A stretch of DNA of 64,000 nt from positions 219,544,757-219,608,756 of the forward strand of contig NC_133333.1 in the NCBI RefSeq assembly GCF_042186555.1. Reading direction: 5' to 3'. Position numbers and translations under genes: made by a program. Below are positions 23,294-34,825 of the stretch, piece after piece. How positions within the stretch are numbered: the first letter of the stretch is position 1; the number at the start of each line of letters is the position of its first letter. The notes beneath the pieces are model-generated. The model saw nothing but the letters and a program-made list of their open reading frames with translations, did not search any database and had not been told where the DNA came from. The DNA comes from Aquarana catesbeiana (taxonomy: Eukaryota > Chordata > Amphibia > Anura > Ranidae).

Positions 23294-23757
23294 AAAGCGG
23301 AACTACACTGCATCTGAGCACCACAAACCGAAAATGCTTTTTAATTCATTTTTAATCATCAAAGCAAACTCTCCCATCCATCCATGTCTCCATGCTTTAT
23401 TTCGCTGAGAAATCATTTTGAAAAACACCCCCCCTCCTAGCATTTCTGGCTGTGGCAATCTTGGGTAAGGGCAGATGATTCATGTAGCATTTACTTCCTG
23501 GAATTCATCTGCCTTTAGCTCAGGCATGCAGGCAGGGTGGCGTGCTTAGCTGAGAAAATCCCTCCTCCCCTTCGGAAGACTCCTGGGATGTATGACGTTA
23601 TTTGCCTAGGAACGGAAGTCAGGAGGTAACTGAAGAAATGTAAAAGAAAAATGTAAAACAAGTAAATATAATATACATTTCTATCCTTTTACTGATGCTA
23701 GGAGCATAAGGATTAAAAATAGTCAAAGTTGACTGAGAGAATGAAGTTCTGCTTTAA
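23294..23757 (+). mobile_element. MITE with AAAGCGGAA termini
   Basis: It begins AAAGCGGAACTACACTGCAT and ends AGTTCTGCTTT. The same sequence in reverse makes up 19938-20397, so the two copies form an inverted pair about 2.9 kb apart. A third element with related termini is at 41406-41838. Confidence 0.65.
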
Positions 23758-23859
23758 ATGTTGGCAAGCGTGTGACTTCTGAAATATATTCTGAGATGTA
23801 TTCAGCAATATTTTAAAGCTTATATGAGATATCAGTGATTGAGTTTACATCTACTTTAA

Positions 23860-24785
23860 CCACTTCAGCCCCAGAAGGATTTACCCCCTTCCTGACCAGA
23901 GCACTTTTTGCGATTCGGCACCGCGTCGCTTTAACTGACAATTGCACGGTCGTGGGACGTGGCTCTGAAACAAGATTGACGTCCTTTTTTTCCCACAAAT
24001 AGAGCTTTCTTTTGGTGGTATTTGATCATCTCTGCAATTTTTATTTTTTGCGCTATAAACAAAATAATAGCGACGATTTTGAAAAAAACGCGTTATTTTT
24101 TACATTTTGCTATAATAAACATCCCCCAAAAATATATAAAAAAAACATTTTTTTTCCTCAGTTTAGGCCGATATACGTATTCTTCTACATATTTTTGGTA
24201 AAAAAAAAAAAAAAAAATCGCAATAAGCGTTTATTGATTTGTTTGCGCAAAAGTTATAGCGTTTACAAAATAGGGGATAGTTTTATGGCATTTTTCTTAA
24301 TAATTTTTTTTTTTACTAGTAATGGCGGCAATCAGCGATTTTGATTTTGATTGTGACTGCGACGTTATGGCGGACATTTTTGACACATTTTTGGGACCAT
24401 TGTCATTTGTACAGCAATCAGTGCTATAAAAATGCATTGATTCCTGTATAAATGACACTGGCAGTTAAGGGGTTAACCACTAGGGGGCGGGGAGGGGTTA
24501 AATCAGTACTAGGGAGTGTTTTCTAACTGTAGGGGGGATGGGCTGTGTGTGTCACTACACTGATCTCTGCTCCGATGACAGGGAGCAGAGATCAGTGAGC
24601 CTGTCGCTAGGCAGAACGGGGAGATGCTGTTTACATCAGCATCTCCCCGTTCGTCCTCTCCGTGAGGCGATTGCGGGTATCCCCGCGGCGATCGAGTCTG
24701 CGGGACTCGCGACCCGACTCACGGAGCTCGCGGCAGGCGCGCGCCGCCGCCGGCGCACGCACACGGCGGCAATTTCAAAGCTCCT
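23860..24785 (-). mobile_element. piggyBac-like element, far end truncated
   Basis: TTAA at 23856-23859 precedes CCACTTCAGCCCCAGAAGG. The copy continues through the AGAGCTTTCTTTTGGTGG block and the GCGCAAAAGTTATAGCG block in the same order as 30169-31123. It becomes unrecognisable near 24785, before the second TTAA end. Confidence 0.7.
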
Positions 24786-24905
24786 CTCCAGCGCTGTGAA
24801 TTCATGTCCAGCACATGCGCAGACACGCTGCAGGGACCCCATGTGCAGAAACACCATGGCAATAAACTGGAAGACATCTGCGCCGTTTTTGCACATGTAC
24901 TAGAG

Positions 24906-25076
24906 CCACAGAAACATAGAAAAGTGACAGCAGAAAAAGACAGAGTAGTCCATCGAGTCTGCCCATTTTTTTTTTTTTGGCGTTAACTTTATTGTCTGAC
25001 TATAGATCTATGTTTGTCCCACGCATGTTTGAAGCCATTTACTGTTGACTGGCTCACTACCTCTGCTGTCATCCAG
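24906..25076 (-). mobile_element. LINE 3-prime fragment, 5-prime truncated
   Basis: It starts AAACATAGAAAAGTGACAGC and contains AGTCCATCGAGTCTGCCC followed by a T run and GTTTGTCCCACGCATGTTTG. This is the type of sequence that translates in reverse into the C-terminus of vertebrate CR1/L2-like LINEs. The clade call is tentative. Confidence 0.45.
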
Positions 25077-25210
25077 CGATCTGCCTCTTGAGATGATTGA
25101 TGTAGAAATCTCAGGAGGCAGATCAGAGGACCGCACGCATGTGCAGAAAATTCGCACTGGATCCCAGAGTGACCCTCCACATGCAGTCCTGAACTTTAGT
25201 GAAAAACTAC

Positions 25211-25452
25211 TAAGGCCTAGTACACACGATCAGAAAATAGGAAGCAAAATACCTCTATCGGAATGATCGTACGATCATCTGGTCATTAGCACACAGCTTT
25301 CGAGAGCCGATCATAATAGTTCATCCGAAATTATCTGAAGGGACAAACCTTGATTTTTTTCATTTGATACCAGATCGTACGATTTTTCATTTAATCATTA
25401 TAGTATTTGTCCGAAATCGGAAGAGCAAGATCAGGCATGCTTGGAAAGAATT
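25211..25452. mobile_element. MITE fragment with TACACACGATC end
   Basis: GGCCTAGTACACACGATCAG at the left is related to the 3231 family. Inverted ATCGTACGAT motifs recur at about 25265 and 25374. Its right end merges with the next MITE. Confidence 0.45.
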
Positions 25453-25453
25453 A

Positions 25454-25888
25454 TGCCGTGTACACACAGGCGGACTTTTCTACCAGACTGGTCCGACAGA
25501 ACGAATCGGTCAGACAATCCGACCATGTATGGGCTTCATCGGACCTTCATCTGACTTTTCCTGTCGAAATTCAGACGGACTTTAGATTTGGAACATGTTT
25601 CAAATCTTTCCAATGGACTCGAGTCCGGTCGAAAAATTTGTTCGTCTGTATGCTAGTCCGACGGACAAAAAAGGACGCAAGGGCAGCTATTGGCTACTGG
25701 CTATGAACTTCCTTATTCTAGTCCCTTCCTACGTCATCACGTTCAAACCAACGGACTTTCGAACAGACTTTAGTCTGTTCGTGTGTGGGCAAGTCCAGTC
25801 GTCCGAAAGTCTGTCGTAACTCCGTCGAAAGCCTGTCGGAAAGACCGTCGGACGTTTGATGCTGAAAAGTCCGCTTGTGTGTAATTTG
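25454..25888. mobile_element. MITE of the GTACACAC family
   Basis: The left end is TGCCGTGTACACACAGGCGG and the right end AAAGTCCGCTTGTGTGTAAT. The interior is dense in GTCCGAC/GTCGGAC motifs on both strands. It shares AGCTATTGGCTACTGGCTAT with 58485-58510 in the opposite sense, which supports family membership. Confidence 0.65.
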
Positions 25889-26739
25889 CGGGTTTTTTTG
25901 CACTATTTAGGATTTAACATTATTGTTGATTTTTTACCCATTTTTTATATATTCTTTTTGACACTTTTTTTCACTGGACTTTTATTTTATTAATTTTTAT
26001 TCAAATCATGACCAATTTCTCATCAATTTATCATATATGAATTTGCACAAGTATTCTATAATGTTTGGGATGTATTATTAGGGATGAATTTTGTTTGTTC
26101 TAGATGAGATCACTATCACCCTTTGCACAATCATTTTAGGACTGGGTGTTGGATATGTTAGAAGGCTGGCCTGGATTTGTAGGAGGAGTCTCAGGGGGTA
26201 TATATCCCTCCTCCTCTTGCAGGTCCCTCGTCGGCTTGTCTTCCTGGTTCCCACGCTCCCGTTCCCCAATTTAATTTCATTCACAGCACATCTTTCTCAT
26301 ACTCCTATTCAGGGTATGCCCTCTTTTAGGTGTACCGACCAGCGAGACCAAGGCACACCGCAGGTCTTGGTAGTTAGGGTTACCGCGTGAAGACTGACTA
26401 CAAATGGTTATAAACAGCACATTTAATAGAGCTACAATAGTACACCATTCAATATAGGTCACAGGTTAAGCACATTTTTTTTTAAAGAGTGACCCACTGA
26501 GGAATTACCCTTCAGGTGACAGGAATAATTACCAGCCATCTATTCCATATTCACCTGGAAGGAGTGATTCACTGTAGGGAATCACTGTTCAGGTGACGGG
26601 AAACACCACCTATAGCAACTAATAGCCACCTATTGCATACTCACCTGGGAGGAGTGATTCACTGTAGAGGATCACTCTTCAGATGACAGGCAGCACACCC
26701 ACCCCTTCATACCTACAACCATTTTTTTAACACCAAGTA
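25889..26739. other. Spacer with a short triple repeat
   Basis: Three approximate copies of 'CACCTGGRAGGAGTGATTCACTG' type sequence lie near 26550-26680. Otherwise no structure or gene is apparent. Confidence 0.4.
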
Positions 26740-27798
26740 CGATACTTTTTTGCAGGTACTCGCCAATACCAATTACCAATACCTATCTCCTAGGAAGAGG
26801 GGTGGTTTGGAAGGTGACGGTAGGAAGGGGGGGGGGTTGTTGTTCGGGAGTTGGGTGACGACAGGGTGAGAGGGGAGGGTAAGTGAAAGCAAGGTGGTTG
26901 AGGGTGGGGTGAAAGAGGGATTGTGGGATGGGAGAGTTGGGATGGAAAAGGCTGTGATCGCTGGGGGGAAGAGGATGGGGATAGAAGGGTTATTGGGAGA
27001 CATGGGGGCAGAGGTGACAGCTGGTAGAGGGAAGGAGGAGGCAACAGGCAGAAGTGACAGCAGTGACTGCAGGCATGGTACAGGAGACCGTCAGAGACTG
27101 CAGGCATGGTACAGGAGACATTTAGAGACTGCAGACATAGTGCAGGAGACGGTCAGAGGCTGTAGACATACTACAGGAGATGGTCAGAGACTACACCATA
27201 CTACAGGAGACGGTCAGAGACTGCAGGCATAGTACAGGGAGACAGTCAGAGACTGCAGACATACTACAGGAGACGGTCAGAGACTGCAGACATTGTACAG
27301 GAGATAGTCAGAGACTGCAGACAGTACAGGAGACAGCCAGAGACTGCAGGCATGGTACAGGAGTCTCTCTCAGGTGAGAAGCTGGCCGGACAGCACACGG
27401 AGACGGGAGAGAGCCCTGCTCAGTACAACAGGATACCGTCCGTACAGTGTCTTCCTACAGAGCCCCTTGTGTTCTCTGCCTCAGCATCTAGCCAGGGAGA
27501 GCCTGGATCCAGCGCTCTGTGTGGCTGGGAGTCAGAGCTGGAGGAGGGAGGTGTGCAGCGAGGAGACAAGGCTTTTGGGCTGTTAGGACGGGCAGGCCTG
27601 AACCCAGCGATGCCACTGGGAGGAGGAGGCGGAATGGCACTGTCCAGAGGGGAGGAAGAGGTGGTCCGCTTCCAAGCAACGTCACTTCCGGTATTGGTTT
27701 CTGGTATCGGAGAATTTTCGCGAGTACCGATGCTCACGAAAATGGCTAGTATCGGCGCCAATACAGATACCAGTATCGGTATCGTTGTAACCCTAAAA
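26740..27798. mobile_element. Possible hAT-like element with TATCGGTATCG termini
   Basis: The right end reads CAGTATCGGTATCGTTGTAA and the left end (26737-26790) has AAGTACGATAC...CCAATACCAATTACCAATAC, roughly its inverse. The interior holds a purine-rich block (26800-27050) and a minisatellite (27060-27365). No duplication was found, so the boundaries are approximate. Confidence 0.4.
27060..27365. repeat. 31-bp minisatellite, about 10 units
   Basis: The unit is close to AGACTGCAGGCATGGTACAG plus GAGACGGTCAG, with occasional short units. Open frames through it are repetitive and not gene-like. Confidence 0.9.
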
Positions 27799-28506
27799 AG
27801 AATACATTACAATACAATACAACACATTACATCACTTCAGAAGTTGTATTCTGTCGTATGAGAATTTTCTTAAGTTGAGTACCCTCTTCATTTTCGATAA
27901 GAGACTAGCATGCAATCATTTGTACAATATTCTCATCGTGTGTAAGTCATCTTTCGGGTGATTTTCTAGCAGTGCTCCTCACAGTTGCTCTGTGTTCTTG
28001 ACTGTGTAGAGGACATTTGGGGCCACTTCTAGAGAGAGCAGGTTTGGTGGATTCTGCACTATTTATGATGAACATTTGAACACTTCTTAGGGCTTTGTCA
28101 GGTTAACGATCAGGAATTTGGAGGGCTGTTAAGTAAAACATGGAGATTTCCTGGCTCTCAGCCTGTGCTTGTTATATAAATGTCTCTCGGCGTATTTACT
28201 CATTTCTTTTACTGTCTTTTTGGACGTCTCGGATAAAGGAAGTCCATAAAAAAGACCCCAGAGTAGTACGGTGCGTGGAATTAATGACAAATCACTATTT
28301 ACTAGTGGCTGGGGTGAGGCTGTACGCTGCTAATATAACCATCCAGACAGTAAAGAGATTGCAAATAAAAACAACATATTCAATGTGAAAAGCACCAATG
28401 TAGAGGTATAAACCAGCGATGTAACAATGGCCATAACAGCCCATATGGCCGCTATTGGGCCTGAGGTTGGAAGGGGGCCCCATTAAGGGGGCTGTTAAGG
28501 CATTTT
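27799..28506. other. Spacer without recognised genes
   Basis: A run of ACAATACAAT-type repeats lies at 27806-27825. No further structure is recognised. Confidence 0.35.
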
Positions 28507-28850
28507 AGGCTTCATTCACACCATGGCGTTTCTGATTGTGGGCGGAATTTGTGCGTTTATGCCCACAATCCCGCATTGCCGCAAAACACAGGATGCACTT
28601 ACGATCCCCATTACAAACTTATTTTGGGCGACAGACGTCCTGCGATTCTGTTTGCGTGATTTTACCGCGATTGGTCAAGCAATTGTGGTACCTTTGAAAA
28701 TAACAGTGATTGCAAGTGCATCCCGCATTTTGCGGCGATTCAGGATCACAAACGGAAACGCTGCAATTCTGCCCCGCGAACAGGATAGCAAACGCCCTTT
28801 ACAAGCAGGGACTGCAGGCCTCTTGTTTGTGTAGCAAAGTCCCAGTGCCC
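28507..28850. mobile_element. MITE-like fragment with TTCATTCACACC end
   Basis: The left end AGGCTTCATTCACACCATGG follows a TTA. It is of the same style as the Harbinger-type MITEs. GTTTCTGATTGTGGGCGG near 28527 has inverted partners near 28560 and 28745. The right end is not defined. Confidence 0.45.
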
Positions 28851-28950
28851 AGCTGTCCTCCTCCTCTGGCTACTGATCCTAGCACCACCTTTTCAGGCAC
28901 TGCCAGCCCACCTGGCTGCAGCTGCCCCTTTCTCCAGCCCTCCTGCCTAA

Positions 28951-29213
28951 GCCCCGATTCACACAGGGGCGGCACGACTTGCAGGTCGCCTCACCGAGGC
29001 GATCTGCACACGACTGCCACGGCGACTTGCAAAACGACTTCTGTATAGAAGTCTATGCAAGTCGCCCCAAGTTGCCCCCAAAGTAGTACAGGAACCTTTT
29101 TCTAAGTCGGAGCGACTTGCGTCGCTCCTATTAGAACGGTTCCATTGTACAGAACGGGAGGCGACTTGTCAGGCGGCTAGGTCGCCTCAAGTCGCCCCTG
29201 TGTGAACCGGCAC
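28951..29213. mobile_element. Harbinger-type MITE, palindromic
   Basis: The left end is GCCCCGATTCACACAGGGGC and the right end GCCCCTGTGTGAACCGGCAC. It is flanked by TAA (28948-28950) and TTA (29214-29216). Arms repeat GGCGACTTG and CAAGTCGCC. Confidence 0.7.
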
Positions 29214-29310
29214 TTAGACGCCACAGTCCTCCAAAACTGACCATGCATCCATCCCAGACTGCTTCCACCCAGTCCTCTCAGGCATGCCTCTCAGTCCTCT
29301 CTGACTGTAA

Positions 29311-29662
29311 TGCCCTGTACAAACGACCAGTTTTGCCGTCGGAATTGCGCTCAAGCTGTCTTGCATACACACAGTCACACCAAATTCCGACCGTCAAGAA
29401 CGCGGTGACGTACAACACGTACGACGTCTCGTACTTGCTTCAGAGCAGGTGTCATTTTTGGTATGTCGGAACAGCATACAGGTAAGCGGTTTTCCCGATA
29501 GTAATTTGTTCCATCGGAAAAACATAGAACATGTTCTCTATCTAAGTCCGTCTGAATTTTCGACGTAAAAAGTCCAATGGGGCATACAGACGGTCGGAAT
29601 ATACGATGAGAAGCTCCCATCTGACTTTTTTTGTCGGAAATTCCGACCGTCTGTACGGGGCA
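29311..29662. mobile_element. MITE of the GTACACAC family
   Basis: The termini are TGCCCTGTACAAACGACC and the complement of GACCGTCTGTACGGGGCA. It is preceded by TAA at 29308-29310 and followed by TTA. The interior has GTCGGAATT/AATTCCGAC pairs. Confidence 0.7.
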
Positions 29663-29665
29663 TTA

Positions 29666-30164
29666 ACACTCACCAGCCCACCTGGCTGTCTTCCTCCCTG
29701 GAGATTTGCAGTGCTCTCCTGTTGCTCCCATGCCTCTGGTCCGGACACCTCTGTGTGTGAAGAGAGTCCCTTCTGCACCCAAGCCCAGGCCGAGGTCACC
29801 TCCTCCCCCCAGACTAAGGGGAACCCTCAAGGGCCACCGACAGCCTAACACTCAATCTCCATCTTCCATCCGAACTCCACTGCCACAGCTGGGCCGACGC
29901 AGAGTATTTGAGGGGGCCTGCCCCCTACCAACCCATCTGTTGGGGAATGGTCAGAACCCTCATGAAGCCTGACCCAGACGTCACAGAGCTGCTTCAGGCT
30001 TCTAGAAGGATCCAGACTGGTGCATGCTATTTAAGAACTGTCAAATGGCAGGCAGACTGAAGGAGCGTTCTTGGCAAGCAGTGGTTTTTGTTTTTTCTTT
30101 TTGTTGGGTCTGGCAGGGCAGCGGGCGGTGTGATTGACAATGGATCTACAGGTTTTTTTTTTTT
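29666..30164. other. Spacer, proline-rich open frames only
   Basis: C-rich DNA gives short frames on both strands (29606-29972), but none has a domain or a plausible splice context that I can defend. Confidence 0.35.
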
Positions 30165-30168
30165 TTAA

Positions 30169-31123
30169 CCACTTTAGCCCTGGAAGATTTTACCTCCTTC
30201 CTGACCAGAGCACTTTTTGCGATTCGGCACTGCATCGCTTTAACTGACAATTGCGCGGTCGTGCGACGTTGCACCCAAACAAAATTTCCGTCCTTTTTTT
30301 CCACAAATAGAGCTTTCTTTTGGTGGTATTTGATCATCTTTGCGGTTTTTATTTTTTGCGCTATAAACAAAAAAGAGCGACAATTTTGAAAAAAGCACAA
30401 TATTTTTTACTTTTTGCTATAATAAATATCACCCAAAAATATATAAAAAATGTTGTGTTTCAGTTTAGGCCGATATGTATTCTTCTACATATATTTGGTA
30501 AAAAAAAAAAATCGTAATAAGCGTATATTGATTGGTTTGCGCAAAAGTTATAGCGTCTACAAAATAGGGGATAGTTTTATGGCATTCTTATTATAATTTT
30601 TTTTTATTAGTAATGGCGGCGATCTGCGACTTTTATCGGGACTGCGACATTATGGCGGACACATCGGACATTTTTTGGGACCATTGTCATTTATACAGCG
30701 ATCAGTGCTATAAAAATGCATTGATTACTGTGTAAATTACACTGGCTGTGAAGGGGTTAACCACTAGGGGGCGATGAAGGGGTTAAGTGTGTTCTAGGGA
30801 GTGATTCTAACTGTGGGGGGGAGGGGCTTCAACACACAGGACACTGATCACTGCTCTTGATGACAGAGAGCAGTGATCTCTGTCCTGTCACTAGGCAGAA
30901 CGGGAAAATGCTTTGTTTACAAAAGCATCTCCAAGTTCTACCTCTCCGTGACACGATCGCGGGCACCCGGTGGACATCGAGTTGGCGGGAACCGCGGTCA
31001 CGGAGAACGCGGCGGGGGTGCACGCCCGCAGCGCTGCTTCTTAAAGGGGACGTACCTGTACGCCCTTATGCCCACCGGTGCCATTCTGCCGACATAAATC
31101 GGCGTGCGCCGGTCGGCAAGCGG
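30169..31123 (-). mobile_element. piggyBac-like non-autonomous element, both TTAA ends present
   Basis: TTAA lies at 30165-30168 and 31124-31127. One end reads CCACTTTAGCCCTGGAAG and the other GCGCCGGTCGGCAAGCGG. At 955 bp this is the most compact complete copy in the window. It landed at a TTAA-like site inside a hAT fragment, whose sequence continues at 31128. Confidence 0.8.
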
Positions 31124-31127
31124 TTAA

Positions 31128-32160
31128 TAAAGAAATCGTCAAAAACTTTTGTACTGTCTTTATTCACTTTAATATATGTAATAAAAGTGCTGCGCAAATA
31201 AATTGTCCATAAAATATAAACTAAAATAAAAGATGAGATGAGATCCCCAGTGAAAAGTCAGAACGCCTAGGGTAGGATCGGGGGTGACCAAGAGATCCCT
31301 TCACCATAGATGGATGGCCCCTCACCTGCAATCTTCGACCTGAAACAGGTCACACAGCATGTAAACCAAGTAGGTAAGCTGAGAGCCGGGCGGTAATAAC
31401 TCCACATAAGCTGCTCTCTCTCTCATCAGATGGCATATGAAATGAAGCAAAGATAATATAGTGCTCTCCGTTTCTAAACTTTATTAAATGAAGTAAAACA
31501 AACTGGTGCACTCACATAACACAGCACTCAGATCCGAGTGCCGGCTGAATAGCGTGTAATCGTATGTTGACTGACAGCCGCGGGTGACGTCATGTGACCT
31601 GTTTCAGGTCGAAGATTGCAGGTGAGGGGCCATCCATCTATGGTGAAGGGATCTCTTGGTCACCCCCGATCCTACCCTAGGCGTTCTGACTTTTCACTGG
31701 GGATCTCATCTCATCTTTTATTTTAGTTTATATTTTATGGACAATTTATTTGCGCAGCACTTTTATTACATATATGATTTTTGAGGTGTTTGTTGAATTT
31801 GCCTTTGTGCTTGTCTGCATTTTATTTTTATTGTCTTTGTGTCAGCGCTGAGTTATTTAATTTTTATTTATTCACTTTAACACTTTTTTGGTGAATGGGT
31901 AGGGGTACTAATTCACGGGGGGAGGGGGGGCGGCATATGGGGGAACCTTGTTAAAGGGGGCTTCCAGATTCCGATAAGACCCCCACCCGCAGACCCCTAC
32001 AACAACAACCCAAGGTTGTGGAGAGCCCCCCCAAGCACCCCTCAATGTTGAGAGCATGGGGCCTGGTATGCTTCAGGAGGGGGGCACTCGCTCGCCCCCC
32101 CCCCCCCCCGTTTCCTGACCTGCCAGGCTGCATGCTCAGATAAGGGTCTGGTATGGATTT
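31128..32160. mobile_element. hAT-family fragment (relative of 45035-47073), interrupted
   Basis: AAATCGTCAAAAACTTTTGT, then GGTGAATGGGTAGGGGTA, GTTAAAGGGGGCTTCCAGAT and AAGGGTCTGGTATGGATTTT match the middle of the element at 45035-47073 in order. The fragment is split by the insertion at 31172-31866. Its own termini are missing. Confidence 0.7.
31172..31866. mobile_element. Inverted-arm retroelement insertion with 14-bp target duplication
   Basis: TTTATTCACTTTAA flanks it at 31158-31171 and 31867-31880. Arm 1 (31172 to about 31364) is repeated inverted as arm 2 (about 31588-31775). A ~220-bp spacer lies between them and a ~90-bp tail follows arm 2. The long duplication points to a retroelement mechanism. 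The layout (inverted arms plus unique tail) is the same as at 57585-58207. Penelope-like elements are known for such inverted terminal arrangements, but no coding region is present to confirm that class. Confidence 0.75.
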
Positions 32161-33329
32161 TGTTGTGATTTTTGTGTCTAATTGTTGATTGGAAATGCCT
32201 TAAAATACCTTTTTGGAACACTTATATTAATATTATAATAAATAAAGCAATAATAATTATTATTATTATTATTGTAAAATGTTGCCTCCAGAACTTACAC
32301 TGCAGCCACGCGCCTCGGCACAAGTATCCGCACACAGAATTTTATATTGCAGAAGAAGAGAGGAGGTGTGTCAGGCCAGAGAGGGGGTGTGTCAGGCTGA
32401 GCCTGTTACTGAGTGCTGATTATGAAGTGCACTGGGTCTAACTCTGGTGCCTATTTGACTGCATATTAAGACTCCATGCTGTAACAGGGAAAAAAGACAT
32501 TTCGACAATATCTGGCTCCATATCTGTTTCTGTGGCTTCAACATGGTATTTAAGTAAATCCAAAACCTTTTTCTTGGTTTTGGATAGAATTGTAAGGGGT
32601 TAGAGCTTCTGTCAGGTATTTGTTGTTGTCTTTGTCCCCCCCCCGTTGCAGAGATTCACCCTCTCCATTGGTCTTAGTGACCAATAGGGTAGAAAATACC
32701 AGGGCATACAAAATGCTGACTCTTCTGAGTAAAAGTCATCTGTGTGTACTTTCAAAGGTGGAAAGACTCTGCGCGGAACTCCTTAGTGTCCAAAGCCGCC
32801 CGTGTCATGGTGATGGATTCACTCTCTGCTCTGTTACTTATCTATTCTTTACAATACAAAGCCAGTCTGAGCACTGCCTGCATTAGATTCCTCATGTACT
32901 GTTTGCAGACTATGATAACTGTCCTGATTTGCATCACAGCAGCATGTTATGGATCATGGTGCTGTCTACAGCTAGACAAGTGCAGAAGATGGATGATTTG
33001 TGATAATGATGTATGGGAGACATATGGAATAATGCACAAACCCTGCTTCATCAAACATAAAGAAAAATCTATCTGGGGAAAGGAAACATACATATCTATC
33101 ATCAAATATACTCAGATTGGGTTGTTGGTTAGCACAGCCGCTTATAGATGCACCGAGGTCTTCAATTCAGGTCTCCTCAGTGCTCAATGTGTTTGTATGT
33201 TTTCTTTGTACTGGTATAGTATTCCTCTGAATGCTTCAGTTCCTTCAACAATCCAAAAATATACCAACAGGCTTGCTCTGTGTATGAGTATGAAGTAGGT
33301 ATTAAGGTGTAAGCTTCTCTGGTGCAGAT
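32161..33329. other. Spacer with the longest non-repeat ORF; no gene claimed
   Basis: An (ATT)n microsatellite lies at about 32250-32275. A 184-codon open frame at 32744-33298 (+) has cysteine- and hydrophobic-rich stretches but no recognisable family, promoter or splice pattern. I treat it as chance. Confidence 0.4.
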
Positions 33330-33795
33330 ATCATTGTATATGGTACAGTATTCTTCCAGGAAAAGTATTTGGTGCAGATCTTCTCCCAGGTAAGGTGTAT
33401 ATCTCAAACCTTCCCCCAGGTAAAGTACATGGTCTAGACCATCCCCCAGGTAAAGTCCATGGCCCAGATGCTTTCCCAGGTAAGGTATATGGCCCAGACC
33501 TTCTCCCAGGTAAAGTATATGGCCCAGACCTTCTGCCAGGTAAAGTATTTGGCACGGACCTTTGTAAGATTTATGGGCCAGACCTTCTCCCAGGTAAGGT
33601 ATACAGCCCAGACCTTCTCCAAGGTAAATTATTTGGCCTAGATCTTCTCCCAGGTAAGGTTTATGGCCCAAACCTTCTTCCAGGTAAGATTTATGGCCCA
33701 GACATTCTCCCACGTAAGGTTTAAGGCCCAGACCTTCTCCCAGGTAGGGTATATTGCCCAGGGCTTCTTCTGGGTAATGTACTGTACATATAATG
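33330..33795. repeat. 30-bp minisatellite, block 1
   Basis: About 15 units close to CCCAGACCTTCTCCCAGGTA plus AGGTATATGG. The period of 30 keeps frames open on both strands. The same unit resumes at 34826. Confidence 0.95.
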
Positions 33796-34384
33796 TATAA
33801 CCAAGGTGACACTAGCGCCTATGTGAATACAATGTGATTAAAAAAATTATTACAATATGCAGCTGCTGTCCAATATTCCCAATATGGACTGTTTGCCGGA
33901 TACAGTGTTAGGCAGCGCTTGCTTTTTCAACTCTGTGCTGTAAGTGGTCACAATATTATTAAACTGTATATACTAATATCAACTTACATACACTTATAGT
34001 GCTGGAAATCAAAAATAAATATACTCTCATGCAAAATTAAATAAAAATTGTGCAAAAACAAATGCAATATACGTAGTGCAGTCCTAAGTTTTGGGGTGCT
34101 TGTTTCCCAGGGAACCTCTTGTAGTGACTATTCCTCCACAGAAGAAATGGAGAGGGAGATAGGAAAACAGAGGCACCTTTGTATATCAGCACAACCTTAA
34201 TTCCACAGATTGTAAAGAAAAGACACTCAAAAAATAACTGGGTAAACTCACAAGCCTTTTTACCACTGATTCTCCTTCATCCTGGCTGTTCAAAACATCA
34301 AATGCAGGAATTTAGAGGATAGATGGAAGGTAGCATTGTAATTTTTTGGTAGTTAAATAATACATTGTTTAACTAGGTCTATAC
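33796..34384. other. Sequence separating two minisatellite blocks
   Basis: AT-rich, with no recognised termini. It contains many AAATAAAT-type motifs and no coding signal. It may be an unrecognised old insertion. Confidence 0.35.
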
Positions 34385-34392
34385 CTCTAGAC

Positions 34393-34711
34393 CAAGGGTC
34401 TCCAAACTTTCTAAACAAAGGGCCAGTTTATTGTTCTTCAGACTTTAGAGGGGGTGGACCGTGGCCATTGGGAGTGGAAATTTTCCTGGCATCAGTGTAA
34501 GTAAACATAACCATAATTAGTATTGGGGGAGGAATAGTGCCCCATCGATGCTATCATTAGGAGGAATAGTGCTCCATTGTTGGTGTCATTCTGAGGAATA
34601 GTGCTCCATTGTTGGTGTCAGTTGACAGAACAGTGTCTTGTATCAGTGGGAAGAATAGTGTGCCAAGGGTAAGATAAAGGCAAGTAAAGGGCCGCAGTTT
34701 GGAGACTACCT
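34393..34711. mobile_element. hAT-type MITE with 8-bp duplication
   Basis: CTCTAGAC flanks it at 34385-34392 and 34712-34719. The termini are CAAGGGTCTCCAAACTTTC and the complement of GCAGTTTGGAGACTACCT. It has three imperfect internal units with GGAATAGTGCTCCATTG. An 8-bp duplication is diagnostic of hAT. Confidence 0.8.
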
Positions 34712-34825
34712 CTCTAGACCAAAAAGAGTGACAAGTGAGGAGGAAAGAGGGACAGAGGGATTTTGCCTAAAATGAGAGACAGTCCCTCGAAACAAGGGAC
34801 AGTTGGGAGCTATGGTAATTTATAG

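Noticed and set aside
29666..29972. Possible host exon with proline-rich product
   Set aside because: Frames are open on both strands because of C-rich composition; no domain or splice signals could be defended.
31340..31365. Hammerhead motif in the 31-kb inverted-arm element
   Set aside because: GAAACAGGUC fits one half, but no CUGANGA core lies at a usable distance; the CUGAUGA near 31421-31427 (minus) has no GAAA partner.
32744..33298. 184-codon open frame outside known repeats
   Set aside because: No recognisable family, no consistent codon pattern and no supporting gene structure; length is possible by chance in 64 kb.
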